Below are positions 1 through 7,475 of a stretch of 13,076 nt of DNA, piece by piece (position 1 is the first letter of the stretch; each line of letters starts with the position of its first letter). Position numbers and translations under genes: made by a program. The stretch comes from JBLHKW01 sp047618565 (GTDB lineage: Bacteria; Planctomycetota; UBA1135; GCA-002686595): the NCBI GenBank assembly GCA_047618565.1, contig JBLHKW010000145.1, forward strand, positions 1 through 13,076. Direction: 5' to 3'. The notes beneath the pieces are model-generated. The model saw only the letters and a list, made by a program, of their open reading frames with translations. It did not search any database and was not told where the DNA came from.

Positions 1-265
1 GTTGTCCTGGAGATAACCTGTGCCATGCGGGCGCCGTTTTCTCGTGCCTTTGGGTCAGTGTCGTTACTACTCCAATCGGCTCGAGATGCGTCCCCGCATC
101 CCACTGCTCATGAATAATCCGGGCTAGGTCTCGGTGCTGCTGCGCCCATGCAGTGACCGGGCTGCGTGTCGTTCGCCAGGCGTTTTCTGGCCCCAATTCC
201 CTGCAATCTTGTAGGTTGGATCGGCGATGGTTCGGTCGCCTCCTCTTCTCGAGGCCCGTTCCGCT
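1..265 (-). other. Unassigned edge region; possible partial minus-strand ORF
   Basis: No recognisable gene here. One minus-strand frame is open from just after a TGA at 268-266 to the window edge, 88 codons without a stop. It contains a stretch reading AWAQQHRDLARIIHEQWDAG that looks protein-like, but there is no ATG in frame and I recognise no family. Two other minus frames stop inside the region (near 108 and 124). If real, it is the start or middle of a gene whose 3' end lies outside the window. Low confidence. Confidence 0.15.
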
Positions 266-270
266 TCAAA

Positions 271-327
271 GAGAAACCCTGGCTGGCCTCCGCAGACACG
301 GAGGCCAGCCAGGTCTAGGAGTTTCTC
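271..327. terminator. Long GC-rich hairpin (terminator-like or RNA structure)
   Basis: A perfect 14-bp stem (CTGGCTGGCCTCCG at 279-292 with its complement at 299-312) closes a 6-base loop. Outside it, GAGAAAC (271-277) can pair with GTTTCTC (321-327), giving a longer interrupted stem. Read on the minus strand the inner stem is followed by GGTTTCTCTTTG, a weak T-rich tail. Read on the plus strand the structure ends just before the start codon at 329 and its outer arm overlaps the AGGAG ribosome-binding site. It could be a terminator, a translation-controlling leader structure, or a mobile-element end. Confidence 0.45.
317..321 (+). promoter_or_regulatory. Shine-Dalgarno for the ORF at 329
   Basis: AGGAG lies 7 bases before a GTG codon at 329. 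This decides the start: an ATG at 227 in the same frame has no such site, and the codons between 227 and 329 lack the GC-rich third positions seen downstream. Confidence 0.45.
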
Positions 328-328
328 G

Positions 329-829
329 GTGAGCGCGCAAGGGGAGTTTGATCGGACTGCACACCTTGGGCGTGACGCGGCGGTGTTGCGAGACCGCGGG
401 CGCCAGGACTTGCACCCGGGAACGCCACTGGAGCTGAAAGGCAACGAGCAAGGCAGCCACCGTTTCCGAGGAAATACACCGGGCCTGGAACACTCGACGA
501 ACCGCGCGACTCGGGTCGATGCGGAGTTGAACTACGCGCGGCGGATCGCCATGTACGATCAGGGCAAGGTCTACCACGCGGCCCTTCCGGGGGCTCCTAT
601 ACCGCCCGCCATGCGCAAAGGCGCCAGCCGCACTGGTAATGGCGAGTACGGTTCGGACGTAGCGGGTGCACAGGGCAACGAGGACGCCCAGGACAAGATC
701 GCGAACGACCCCTCCAGCGAAAGCGCCTACAGATTCGCTTGGTACGCACTGGCCGGCCTGGCCCTGGCTGTTTCGATCTTTCGAGTGCGCCGCAAGCAGG
801 CGGGCACTACCCAACGCGCTAACGCCTGA
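329..829 (+). CDS. Hypothetical protein with C-terminal membrane segment
   Basis: 166 residues from a GTG start with an AGGAG site 7 bases upstream. I do not recognise the family. The first ~130 residues are hydrophilic and rich in Arg, Asp, Asn and Gly. Residues about 134-153 (YRFAWYALAGLALAVSIF) form one hydrophobic helix followed by a basic tail (RVRRKQ), as in a tail-anchored or single-pass inner-membrane protein with the bulk on the outside or in the cytoplasm. Third codon positions are GC-rich through most of the frame, which supports coding. However, a 227-codon minus-strand frame (949-266) overlaps it entirely, so the call is not secure. A long hairpin sits over its leader (271-327) and a smaller one follows its stop (843-867). 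The IS end at 944 lies 115 bp downstream. Confidence 0.4.
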   Translation: MSAQGEFDRTAHLGRDAAVLRDRGRQDLHPGTPLELKGNEQGSHRFRGNTPGLEHSTNRATRVDAELNYARRIAMYDQGKVYHAALPGAPIPPAMRKGASRTGNGEYGSDVAGAQGNEDAQDKIANDPSSESAYRFAWYALAGLALAVSIFRVRRKQAGTTQRANA

Positions 830-842
830 GGGTTCCGGCGAA

Positions 843-867
843 AACGGGCCCCTCCAAGAAGCCCGTT
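843..867. terminator. Small hairpin after the 329-829 ORF
   Basis: AACGGGC (843-849) and GCCCGTT (861-867) form a perfect 7-bp stem with an 11-base loop, 14 bases after the stop codon at 829. On the plus strand it is followed by GAAAAAGG rather than a T run, so it is only a weak terminator candidate. On the minus strand it is followed by TTCG. Confidence 0.3.
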
Positions 868-943
868 GAAAAAGGCCGCGGCGCGCAATGGGGCGTTGTT
901 GCATGGATCGTACGTTCCCGTGGCTGTGCCGTGCTACCAACAT

Positions 944-975
944 GGACATTCAGGACCTTTGGCGACGAGTTCTCG
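944..975 (+). repeat. IS-A left terminal inverted repeat
   Basis: Contains two conserved blocks, GGACATTCAG (944-953) and ACGAGTTCTCG (965-975), separated by 11 poorly conserved bases. The same blocks and spacing occur inverted at 2492-2461 and again, as a solitary copy, at 8345-8376. Two blocks split by a variable spacer are what a transposase with two contact sites per end would bind; that reading is inference. Confidence 0.75.
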
Positions 976-1097
976 TCACCGGCGCTTGGGTAGCTTGAGC
1001 AACGATGCCATGCGCCCCTTGCCCGCATGGGCGACACACGATCGGGGCGGCCGGGGCCCACGGCGACTCTCTCGCCTTCATTGTCGGACCTCGGCGT

Positions 1098-2383
1098 CTA
1101 CGCTGCGTCTGACTCAGGACTCGACTCACAGGCGGCACATGCCAGAGCCCTGTTCACCGCGAGCCGCTCACTTCTCGCCGCCTTCCTTGCAGACTCCAGG
1201 CCATCGGGAACATCCTCGCCCTTCCCGAAGTACATCTCGTCGGGCGTCTGACCTCGGAGCGCCGAGTGCGGCAGGCGCTGGTTGTGCTCCTTCACGTAGA
1301 ACCTGACGAGCTTCTCGACCGTCTTGACACTGTCGAGCGTGTTCAGAAAGAGCCACTGGTGCTTCAGCGCGCGCCACCACGCCTCGATCATCGAGTTCGA
1401 GAAACGCAGCTCTGTCTGAGCAAGGACACGGCGAAGGAGGCCGGAGCTGATCAGCTCATCGATGTTCTTGTTGAAGTTCTCGACACCACCATCCACGAGC
1501 AACATCGGGGGCTCAGACGCCGTGGATGATTGGCACGCCTCCAGGAGTACGGCCACAGTGTTCCCGGTATCGAATCGCCCACCCACCCGCCAGGACAAGA
1601 TGCGCCGCGAGTAGTTGTCGATGACGGCGTGCAGGTACGCCTCGGTGCCATCGAACAGGCGAATGATCGTGGTGTCAATGTGCCACACTTCATTGGGTTG
1701 CTCGGAGCGGATTCCGACCTTCGGCTTCGCTGGATGCACGCGAAGTCGGGGACGCCGCCATCCGCGCTCCCGTACGAGTCGGTGCCAGGTGGTCGTCGAT
1801 GCGAAGACCCGACCCAATCGTTGCGCAAGGACCGCGAGCGTGCCGGTCGGAACGTGCGGAACTCTTGAGCCGTGACCATGTCCTTGATGGCGTGGATCTC
1901 GCTCGACGTCACACGCTGAGGTGAGGTCTTCGGGCACGACGAGTGGTCGTCTAGATCGCACGGTATGGCGGCGCGCTTCCACGCATGGAACCGAGATGGT
2001 GAGAGCCCGATCAAGGCCAGCGCCTTACGCAGCTGGAGGGCATCCCCGCAACTTTTGATGGCACGTACGATCTTGAACTTCGATGCACCGTCCGGGATAC
2101 GACGCCGGCTCAGATCGACGTCGAGCGCGTGCATGGTCGCCACCAAGATACGCGCGACTGCCCGGAGCTTTGCTACGCGACCTTGCAGCCTTACCACCTC
2201 GGCCTGGAGGCCCTGCTGATCCATTGACAGCGCATCCATCGTGACCGTGGTGCGGTCGGGGCTTCGCAGCCACCCGGAAGCGGTAGATCGAGGAACGGCC
2301 GCGTTGGTAGCGATGGTCAATTCGCCGGTCTGCCGGACGAGTTCGCGGAGTCGGTGGTCGTAGGTCTGCTGATGACGGGCCAT
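1098..2383 (-). pseudogene. IS-A transposase (DD35E integrase core), -1 frameshift
   Basis: About 428 residues once a -1 shift near 1856 is made. The first frame (2383-1856, 176 residues, ATG read as MARHQQTYDH) carries a helix-turn-helix at about residues 12-40, a coiled-coil-like stretch at about 55-85 and a typical LALIGLSPSRFHAWKR motif at about 121-136. The second frame continues with HVPTGTLAVL and holds the integrase catalytic domain: Asp237 in EVWHIDTT, Asp298 in LLVDGG and Glu334 in NSMIEAWW, with exactly 35 residues between the last two. The C-terminus carries HNQRLPHSALRGQTPDE. No A-rich slippery heptamer is seen at the junction, so I read this as an inactivating mutation or a sequencing error rather than programmed frameshifting. 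An ATG at 2413 lies upstream in frame but MARHQ matches the copy at 8454. Confidence 0.85.
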
Positions 2384-2460
2384 ACCCTCATCGTTACGTA
2401 GACCGGCCTCCACTGCCGGCCAACCGCTCTCTTCGCCCCATCAGCGCCCCTTGGCACTGT

Positions 2461-2492
2461 CGAGAACTCGTACGTCAGAGTGCTGAATGTCC
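2461..2492 (-). repeat. IS-A right terminal inverted repeat
   Basis: Read on the minus strand it starts GGACATTCAG and reaches ACGAGTTCTCG at the same spacing as the left end. The first base is exactly 109 bases from the transposase ATG, the same distance as in the solitary copy at 8345-8454. It abuts the sigma-factor stump that starts at 2495. Confidence 0.75.
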
Positions 2493-2494
2493 GC

Positions 2495-2749
2495 GTTGAC
2501 CGCATCGATCTGGATTCCCGACGAAGCGCCAGTGCGCCGCTGGAGTACGACGATGTCCATAGAGCCCTGGGTCTGATCGACAGCGTAGATGCGCGCATCG
2601 TGCGCTTCCGGCACTTCGACTTCCTTGGCTTGGCGGAGATCTCCGCGCGCCTCGGAGTCTCGGTCGGCTGTGTCAAGGTGCGCTACTACCGTAGCCTGAA
2701 GCGCCTGCGTGAGATTCTCGAGCCAGAATATCGGCGCGACGGTTGGTGA
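2495..2749 (+). pseudogene. ECF-type RNA polymerase sigma factor, C-terminal stump
   Basis: 84 residues in frame up to TGA at 2747-2749. Residues from about 17 on (APLEYDDVHRALGLID...) match region 4 of extracytoplasmic-function sigma factors. A helix-turn-helix that would contact the -35 element is visible in GLAEISARLGVSVGCVKVRY, followed by a basic helix, RSLKRLREIL. The overall look is that of the Sigma70_ECF (PF07638-like) group. Regions 1 and 2, needed for core binding and promoter opening, are missing: the frame runs straight into the right end of IS-A, where the codons (TVENSYVRVLNV) belong to the IS. The missing half is not on the other side of the IS (829-943), so the truncation involved a deletion and not just an insertion. 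Not expected to be functional. Confidence 0.7.
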
Positions 2750-2883
2750 GCGCGGACTCACCTGGCTCGGACAAGTCTGCATCGTGATCACAGGCGAATG
2801 TACCGAGCCCGAGCAATACCGATGGCTATCGGTCATAGCCCGGCGGCGATCGAGCGGCGTCCGATGCGGGGCGTCGTAGGAAC

Positions 2884-2900
2884 CCGCGCGAAATGCGCGG
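2884..2900 (-). terminator. GC hairpin downstream of kgd
   Basis: CCGCGC (2884-2889) and GCGCGG (2895-2900) form a 6-bp stem with a 5-base loop, 24-40 bases after the kgd stop on the minus strand. There is no T run after it, so termination is possible but unproven. The 174-bp gap 2750-2923 between two convergent genes holds only this hairpin and the adjoining 22-bp repeat. Confidence 0.35.
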
Positions 2901-2920
2901 CAAAGTGTCCGGCACTGTAT
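2899..2920 (-). repeat. 22-bp repeat directly behind the kgd stop codon
   Basis: On the minus strand a 22-base unit beginning ATACAGTGCCGGAC and ending CTTTGCC starts three bases after the TAG of kgd. It matches each arm of the palindrome at 11049-11102 in 20 of 22 positions. In both places the unit follows a stop codon in the same orientation. Only a single unit is present here, with the small GC hairpin in place of the second arm. Confidence 0.6.
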
Positions 2921-2923
2921 CCC

Positions 2924-5900
2924 CTAGGTCAGCGCCAGCTCCAGCAGGTGCTGCTGTTCGGCGAGGTGGCGTCGGTGGGAGCCCGTAGCCGGGCTCGAGG
3001 ACTCGGGTCGGCCGGCGTATCGAATCGGCCTGCCCAGGTCCGCAAAACGCTGCAGGACAAAGGGCCAGGCGCCCATGTTGCGCGGCTCTTCCTGGCACCA
3101 GACGAGTTCCGCGTCCGGGTATCGATCGAGACGTTCCAGCAACTCTGCTCTCGGGAACGGGTAGAGCTGTTCGAGTCGTAGCAACTGGCGCCCCGACACT
3201 CCCATCTCGGTCCGTCCGGTCGCGAGGTCGTAGTAGACCTTGCCCGAGCACATGATGATTCTGGTGACCGCATCGGGTGCGTCCTCGTCGTCAAGTAGCT
3301 CGCGAAAGCCCCCGCGCGTCAGCTGGTCGACCGGGCTGGCCGCGAGCGGGCTGCGTAGAAGGGACTTGGGGGTGAATACGATCAGGGGTCCTTTCACTTC
3401 ACTCAGGCCTTGACGGCGCATCAGGTGAAAGAACTGCGCCCCGGTCGTGCAGTTGGCGACCGTTACGTTCCCGCCCGAGCAAAGGCCCAGGAAACGCTCG
3501 ATCCGCGCGCTTGAGTGCTCGGGTCCCTGGCCATCGAAACCGTGCGGCAGGAGCATTGTGAGCCCGGCCCGCTGACGCCACTTGGCCTCACCCGACATGA
3601 TGAACTGATCCAGGGGGATCTGGGCACCGTTGACGAAGTCGCCGAACTGGGCTTCCCAAATGACGTGGGTGTCGGGACGCTCGAGCGCGTAGCCGTACTC
3701 GAAGGCCAAGGCGGCTTCCTCGGACAGCAGGGAGTCGCGCACCTCGAAGGTCGCGCCAGCGCTAGCCATGGCCGCAAGTGGAACGAAGTCGGCTCCGGTC
3801 ACTTGATCCCGAATGACCGCGTGCCGGTGGCTGAAAGTCCCGCGTCCACTATCTTGACCCGCGAGCCGGATCGGAACGCCCTGGCTCACCAGGGAACCGA
3901 AGGCCAGGGCCTCCACGCAGCCCCAATCCAGGTCCCGTTCGCCGCGCACCATCTGCTCCCGGCGGCGCAACTGGCGCAACAGGTTTGGATGCGGGATATG
4001 CCCTTTGGGCATCTCATTCAGCTGATCGATCATGGCGACGAGCTGCTCTTCAGGCACGCCCGTCTCGGGCGAGCCCTGAGTCACGTAGTCGGCCGGATCG
4101 TCATTGGTGAAGTCGATCACGTCCTCCGCAGGAGGGTCGACGCGGGTCTGCGCACGGAAGCTCGCGAGGGCCTCCGAGAGTTCCCGCTCGTGGCGAGCCC
4201 CGATCTCCAGGGCCTGGGCTTCGTCGATCGCACCTCGTCGAACGAGCAGGCCGGTGTACTTCTCACGCACGGTCGGATGCTTTCGAATCCGTGAGTAGAG
4301 AACCGGTTGGGTATAGGCCGGTTCGTCACCTTCGTTGTGTCCCCAGCGCCGATAGCAGACGAGATCGACGACCGAATCACTACCGAACTCGCGCTGGTAG
4401 TCGACGGCCATTCGAACGGCGCGCATGACCGATTCCGGGAAGTCACCGTTCGCATGGGCGATCGGAGCCTGGATACTCTTGGCCATGTCCGTGCAGTAGT
4501 AGGTCGAGCGCAGATCGATCGGACTCGCGGTGAAGCCAATCTGATTGTTGACCACCAAGTGCACGGTGCCCCCCGAGCCGTAGGCCCGCAGCTCGGACAT
4601 GTTGAGCGTCTCGGCCGTGACGCCCTGACCGCTGAAGGCTGCGTCCCCGTGGATCAAGACGCCCAGCACTCGCTTGCGGGCCACGTCGCCGAGGGCATCC
4701 TGCTTTGCGCGCACCATTCCGCACACGACCGGGTTGACGGCTTCGAGATGGCTCGGATTGGCAGAGAGCACAACCTCGACCCCCTGACCGTCCGGTGTGT
4801 GGTAGGTGCCGCGCTGCCCGAGGTGGTACTTGACGTCGCCAGACCCTTCCTTAGACAGGGGCAAGAGCACGGCCTCGAACTCGCCGAAGAGCTGGGCATG
4901 GGACTTGCCCATGATATTGGCGAGGACGTTCAGACGCCCACGGTGAGCCATACCGATGATCACACGCTCGACACCGCTGTGGGCTGCCCGGTCGATAAGC
5001 TCGGCCAGAGCCGGAATCAGCGTATCCGCCCCCTCCAGGGAGAAGCGTTTGTTGCCTACGTAACTGGCGTGCAGGAAGCGCTCGAAGTTCTCGGCTCGCG
5101 AGAGCAAGTCCAGGGTCCGAAGACGGTAGTCCGCATCGAACTGGACCTCCATCTCGGGGCTCTCGCAGTGCTCGCGCATCCACCAGCGGCGCTTGCGGTC
5201 GACGATGTGCATGTACTCGATCGTCCAACGCCTGCAGTATGCCCGGCGCAGGGTTGCCAGGATCTCTCGCAGGGTCATGGTCTGCGTGGTCGCCGAGAGG
5301 TCCCCACAGAGGAAGCCGCGATCGAGGTCCCAGACCGTGAAGCCGTATGCGGTTGGATCGAGAGAGTCCAGGCGATCCGGGCGGTACTCGAGCGGGTCCA
5401 GGTCCGCCAGCTGACAGCCGCGCACCCGGTAGGCGTTGATCATCATCCAGACGTTGACCTGCATCTCCGCCTCATCGCGCTCGCCCTCCTCGCGCAAACC
5501 GGCGCTCGCCTCGTGCGGCTGCCAGGGAACGCGCAGTGATTCGAACATCTCCCGGTAGAAGCCGTCCGCGCCCCTCAGTAGCTCGTCGACGCGCTTGAGA
5601 AAGAGACCGGATTCGGCCCCTTGCACCACGCGGTGGTCGTAGGTGCTCGTCATCGTCATGACCGGACCAACCGCGAGGCGCGCGAGGGCCGCGGGTGCAC
5701 TTCCGGTCAGCTCCGTGGGCACTCCGATGGCCCCCGTGGCCACGATCAGTCCCTGTCCCTTCATCAAGCGCGGCACACTCATCGTCGTGCCAAAGCCACC
5801 TGGATTGGTCAATGTCGCAGTCGTGCCCTGGTAGTCAGCCATCCCGAGCTTTCCGAGGCGCCCACGATCGACCACGTCTTGGTAGGCCTCGTAGAACTGT

Positions 5901-6481
5901 GCGAAGTCCATGGTGTCCGCCTGCTTGATGCTCGGCACCACCAAGTTGCGACCCTTGGGCCCGGGCACATCGATCGCAATGCCCAGGTTGACATGCTTCG
6001 GAACCCGGCGTTCCGGCTTCGGACCTCGTTCCACGAAGGATGCTTGGGCGCGACCGCTCTCCTTGAGCGCGCGCACGATAGCGAAGGCGATGATGTGCGT
6101 GAAGGAGGCCTTGCCCAGGGCACGCACATCCATGTGCTCGTTGATAATGCGCCGGTTCTCGTCGAGCCATTTGGCCGGAAGAGTACGCACGGATGTGGCC
6201 GTCGGAACCTCCAGGCTCGCGACCATGTTCTCGACGATGCGTCCGGCTATCCCGGTGAGCGGCTCGTAGAGGTCACCTGAATCTGGGTCACCTTCGCCTC
6301 CCTCGCCCGCGGACGGCGCTTTGGTCACCTTCGGCTTGGGGACCTCCTCAACCGTTGCGCTACGCTCGAAGAGCTTGCGCCAGGAACGCTCGACTGCATT
6401 GGGGTCGACTTTCCAGGCGTCATGGAGTTCCTGAACGTAGCCCGCGTTGACTCCGTAGTCGCTTTCGAAATCGATCGACAT
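2924..6481 (-). CDS. kgd: Multifunctional 2-oxoglutarate dehydrogenase E1 / decarboxylase fused to succinyltransferase E2 domain
   Basis: 1185 residues. It is the actinobacterial-type fusion in which a catalytic E2 domain sits in front of the thiamine-diphosphate E1, acting in the TCA cycle on 2-oxoglutarate to give succinyl-CoA (or succinic semialdehyde). Order: short E1 N-terminal segment (about 1-42), Gly/Pro-rich linker (45-70), E2 acyltransferase (about 75-310, catalytic His283 in TYDHRVVQGAESG), then E1 with MAHRGRLNVL (511-520), the thiamine site HGDAAFSGQG (611-620) to NNQIGF (645-650), HNEGDEP (715-721) and the family end RYAGRPESSSPATGS. No lipoyl domain is present; known relatives borrow the lipoylated E2 of pyruvate dehydrogenase, and E3, from elsewhere. 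Start chosen at 6481 because AGGA (6488-6485) precedes it and MSIDFESDYG fits the family start; the frame stays open to an ATG at 6625. No partner genes adjoin it. I see no clear promoter in 6482-6738. Confidence 0.95.
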   Translation of the reverse strand: MSIDFESDYGVNAGYVQELHDAWKVDPNAVERSWRKLFERSATVEEVPKPKVTKAPSAGEGGEGDPDSGDLYEPLTGIAGRIVENMVASLEVPTATSVRTLPAKWLDENRRIINEHMDVRALGKASFTHIIAFAIVRALKESGRAQASFVERGPKPERRVPKHVNLGIAIDVPGPKGRNLVVPSIKQADTMDFAQFYEAYQDVVDRGRLGKLGMADYQGTTATLTNPGGFGTTMSVPRLMKGQGLIVATGAIGVPTELTGSAPAALARLAVGPVMTMTSTYDHRVVQGAESGLFLKRVDELLRGADGFYREMFESLRVPWQPHEASAGLREEGERDEAEMQVNVWMMINAYRVRGCQLADLDPLEYRPDRLDSLDPTAYGFTVWDLDRGFLCGDLSATTQTMTLREILATLRRAYCRRWTIEYMHIVDRKRRWWMREHCESPEMEVQFDADYRLRTLDLLSRAENFERFLHASYVGNKRFSLEGADTLIPALAELIDRAAHSGVERVIIGMAHRGRLNVLANIMGKSHAQLFGEFEAVLLPLSKEGSGDVKYHLGQRGTYHTPDGQGVEVVLSANPSHLEAVNPVVCGMVRAKQDALGDVARKRVLGVLIHGDAAFSGQGVTAETLNMSELRAYGSGGTVHLVVNNQIGFTASPIDLRSTYYCTDMAKSIQAPIAHANGDFPESVMRAVRMAVDYQREFGSDSVVDLVCYRRWGHNEGDEPAYTQPVLYSRIRKHPTVREKYTGLLVRRGAIDEAQALEIGARHERELSEALASFRAQTRVDPPAEDVIDFTNDDPADYVTQGSPETGVPEEQLVAMIDQLNEMPKGHIPHPNLLRQLRRREQMVRGERDLDWGCVEALAFGSLVSQGVPIRLAGQDSGRGTFSHRHAVIRDQVTGADFVPLAAMASAGATFEVRDSLLSEEAALAFEYGYALERPDTHVIWEAQFGDFVNGAQIPLDQFIMSGEAKWRQRAGLTMLLPHGFDGQGPEHSSARIERFLGLCSGGNVTVANCTTGAQFFHLMRRQGLSEVKGPLIVFTPKSLLRSPLAASPVDQLTRGGFRELLDDEDAPDAVTRIIMCSGKVYYDLATGRTEMGVSGRQLLRLEQLYPFPRAELLERLDRYPDAELVWCQEEPRNMGAWPFVLQRFADLGRPIRYAGRPESSSPATGSHRRHLAEQQHLLELALT

Positions 6482-6712
6482 GGTTCCTACCGAGAGAGTG
6501 ACGAAGCCGGAGTCTACTTGGCGACTCGCTGGAGAAGCGCGTCGGATGCCAACGCCGTAGCATCTGCTTCGAGGCGCTGGATTGAAACGAAGGCGAGCCG
6601 CAAGATTCGGGGAGGCTTCCGGCACCGTACGACGCGCGGCACTGTAGCTATGATCTATGAAAGCGGAGTGAACCGCACAGGCGATTAACTCCGCATTGAG
6701 GGCGAAATCCGT

Positions 6713-6729
6713 CGGCCCGTGGGGGGCCG
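6713..6729 (-). terminator. Hairpin after the secreted-protein stump
   Basis: CGGCCC (6713-6718) and GGGCCG (6724-6729) form a 6-bp stem with a 5-base loop, 10 bases after the TGA at 6739 on the minus strand, followed by ACGGATTTCG. It would end transcription of the fragment before it reaches kgd. The rest of 6482-6712 is the kgd leader, in which I see no other feature. Confidence 0.35.
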
Positions 6730-6738
6730 CTGATCAAC

Positions 6739-7047
6739 TCACGGGCAGAACGTGACGGCCAATCCGTCGGTCAGGTTGAAGCCCGTACCACCGGCCGTTT
6801 GGTCGCGGAACCAGAACTGGAAGTTCCAGCTCGCTCCCGGAAGGATCTGGCCGGGGCCCGCCACCACGGGCGGGGCCGTGAAATCCAGCTGACGGCTGAC
6901 GTTGCCGGTGCTGTCGACCATGATCGGCCCCTGCAAACGGATCGTTCCACCGCCGGTCGTGCCGACACAGCGGAAGCCGTCGCCAAACGGGGCCTGAATC
7001 TGGGCATTGCCGTAGAAGAAGATGCCGAAGACGCTGGGCGGCCACGT
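6739..7047 (-). pseudogene. C-terminal stump of a secreted protein
   Basis: 102 residues in frame (stop TGA 6741-6739, upstream TGA 7050-7048), read as ...FGIFFYGNAQIQAPFGDGFRCVG... to ...GASWNFQFWFRD...GFNLTDGLAVTFCP. The pattern FYGxxQIQxPFGDGFRCVG with a C-terminal WNFQFWFRDxxxGGxxFNLxDGLxVTF is a recurrent extracellular beta-domain ending that I recall from planctomycete- and myxobacterium-like genomes; no enzymatic function is known to me. Two Cys residues (CVG, FCP) could pair. The fragment ends abruptly at the boundary with the IS91 transposase remnant read on the other strand, so the N-terminus and signal peptide are lost. Family recognition comes from memory of the motif only. Confidence 0.55.
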
Positions 7048-7475
7048 TCATCGAGCGCCTGGCAGCCCTGATCCCGCACCCACGTGAGCATCAGCTGACC
7101 TACCACGGCGTACTCGCTCCGGGATCATCCTGGCGCGACATGATCGTGCCGACGGCGGTGGCCCCCGGAGTCGCTTTGCGGGGCGCGGAAGCGGTGGGGG
7201 ACTTTCCGCCCGCGACGACACCTGCGGTCCCGCACGCCGCGCCAGCGCCCTGCCCGCCCAGCGCCTCCGTGCTGGTCCCGCACTCTCCCTACCCGAGTCG
7301 CTATTCCTGGTCGGAGCTCATGTGCCGGGTCTTCGGGATCGACGTGCCACACTGCGAGCACTGCGGCGGACGGCGCCGGTTGATCGCGCTGATCACCGAC
7401 ACGCTGGTGGCACGTCGTATCCTGCGTCACCTCGGCCTGCCCAGCGAGGCGCCGCCGCTCGCGGCAGCGCGCGCG
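7041..7475 (+). pseudogene. IS91-family transposase, C-terminal remnant
   Basis: About 145 residues in one open frame. It starts at ATFIERLAALIPHPREHQLTYHGVLAP, without a start codon, and runs through RYSWSELMCRVFGIDVPHCEHCGGRRRLIALI to ARRILRHLGLPSEAPPL. The YHGVLAP block, the WxELMxRVFxxDV block, the CxxCGG zinc-knuckle-like pair and the ARRILxHLGLP ending are typical of the C-terminal part of IS91/ISCR Y2 (HUH) transposases. The HUH and tyrosine catalytic region is missing. After residue AP the frame enters the left arm of the fold-back element and ends at a TAA (7506-7508), so the last codons (VLSINSAVG) are not IS91. Broken at both ends: non-functional. Confidence 0.8.

Larger units (their letters stand above)
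944..2492 (-). mobile_element. IS-A: complete integrase-type insertion sequence, 1549 bp, frameshifted
   Basis: Both ends are visible. The left end reads GGACATTCAG at 944-953, then ACGAGTTCTCG at 965-975. The right end, read inward on the minus strand, has the same two blocks at the same spacing (2492-2483 and 2471-2461); about 28 of the first 40 bases match without gaps. Between them is one minus-strand DDE transposase (2383-1098), leaving 109 bp before its start and 154 bp after its stop. No target-site duplication is evident, so an end may have been rearranged. Family assignment (IS3/IS481-like rve integrase group) is from protein features; the precise IS name is unknown. The transposase frameshift makes the copy probably non-autonomous. 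Confidence 0.8.

Noticed and set aside
271..327. Hairpin as an integron attC site
   Set aside because: It lacks the RYYYAAC and GTTRRRY core sites and no integron integrase or cassette array is near.
266..949. 227-codon minus-strand open frame over the small membrane-protein ORF
   Set aside because: It runs across the IS-A left end, has no recognisable motif, and lacks the clear Shine-Dalgarno seen on the plus strand at 317. Not fully excluded.
1098..2383. Programmed ribosomal frameshift making an OrfAB fusion
   Set aside because: No A-rich slippery heptamer or supporting structure is visible at the junction near 1856; decay or a sequencing error is simpler.
4307..5539. 410-codon plus-strand open frame opposite kgd
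   Set aside because: It lies wholly antisense to a highly conserved enzyme frame, has no family motif, and is the expected shadow of a GC-rich gene.
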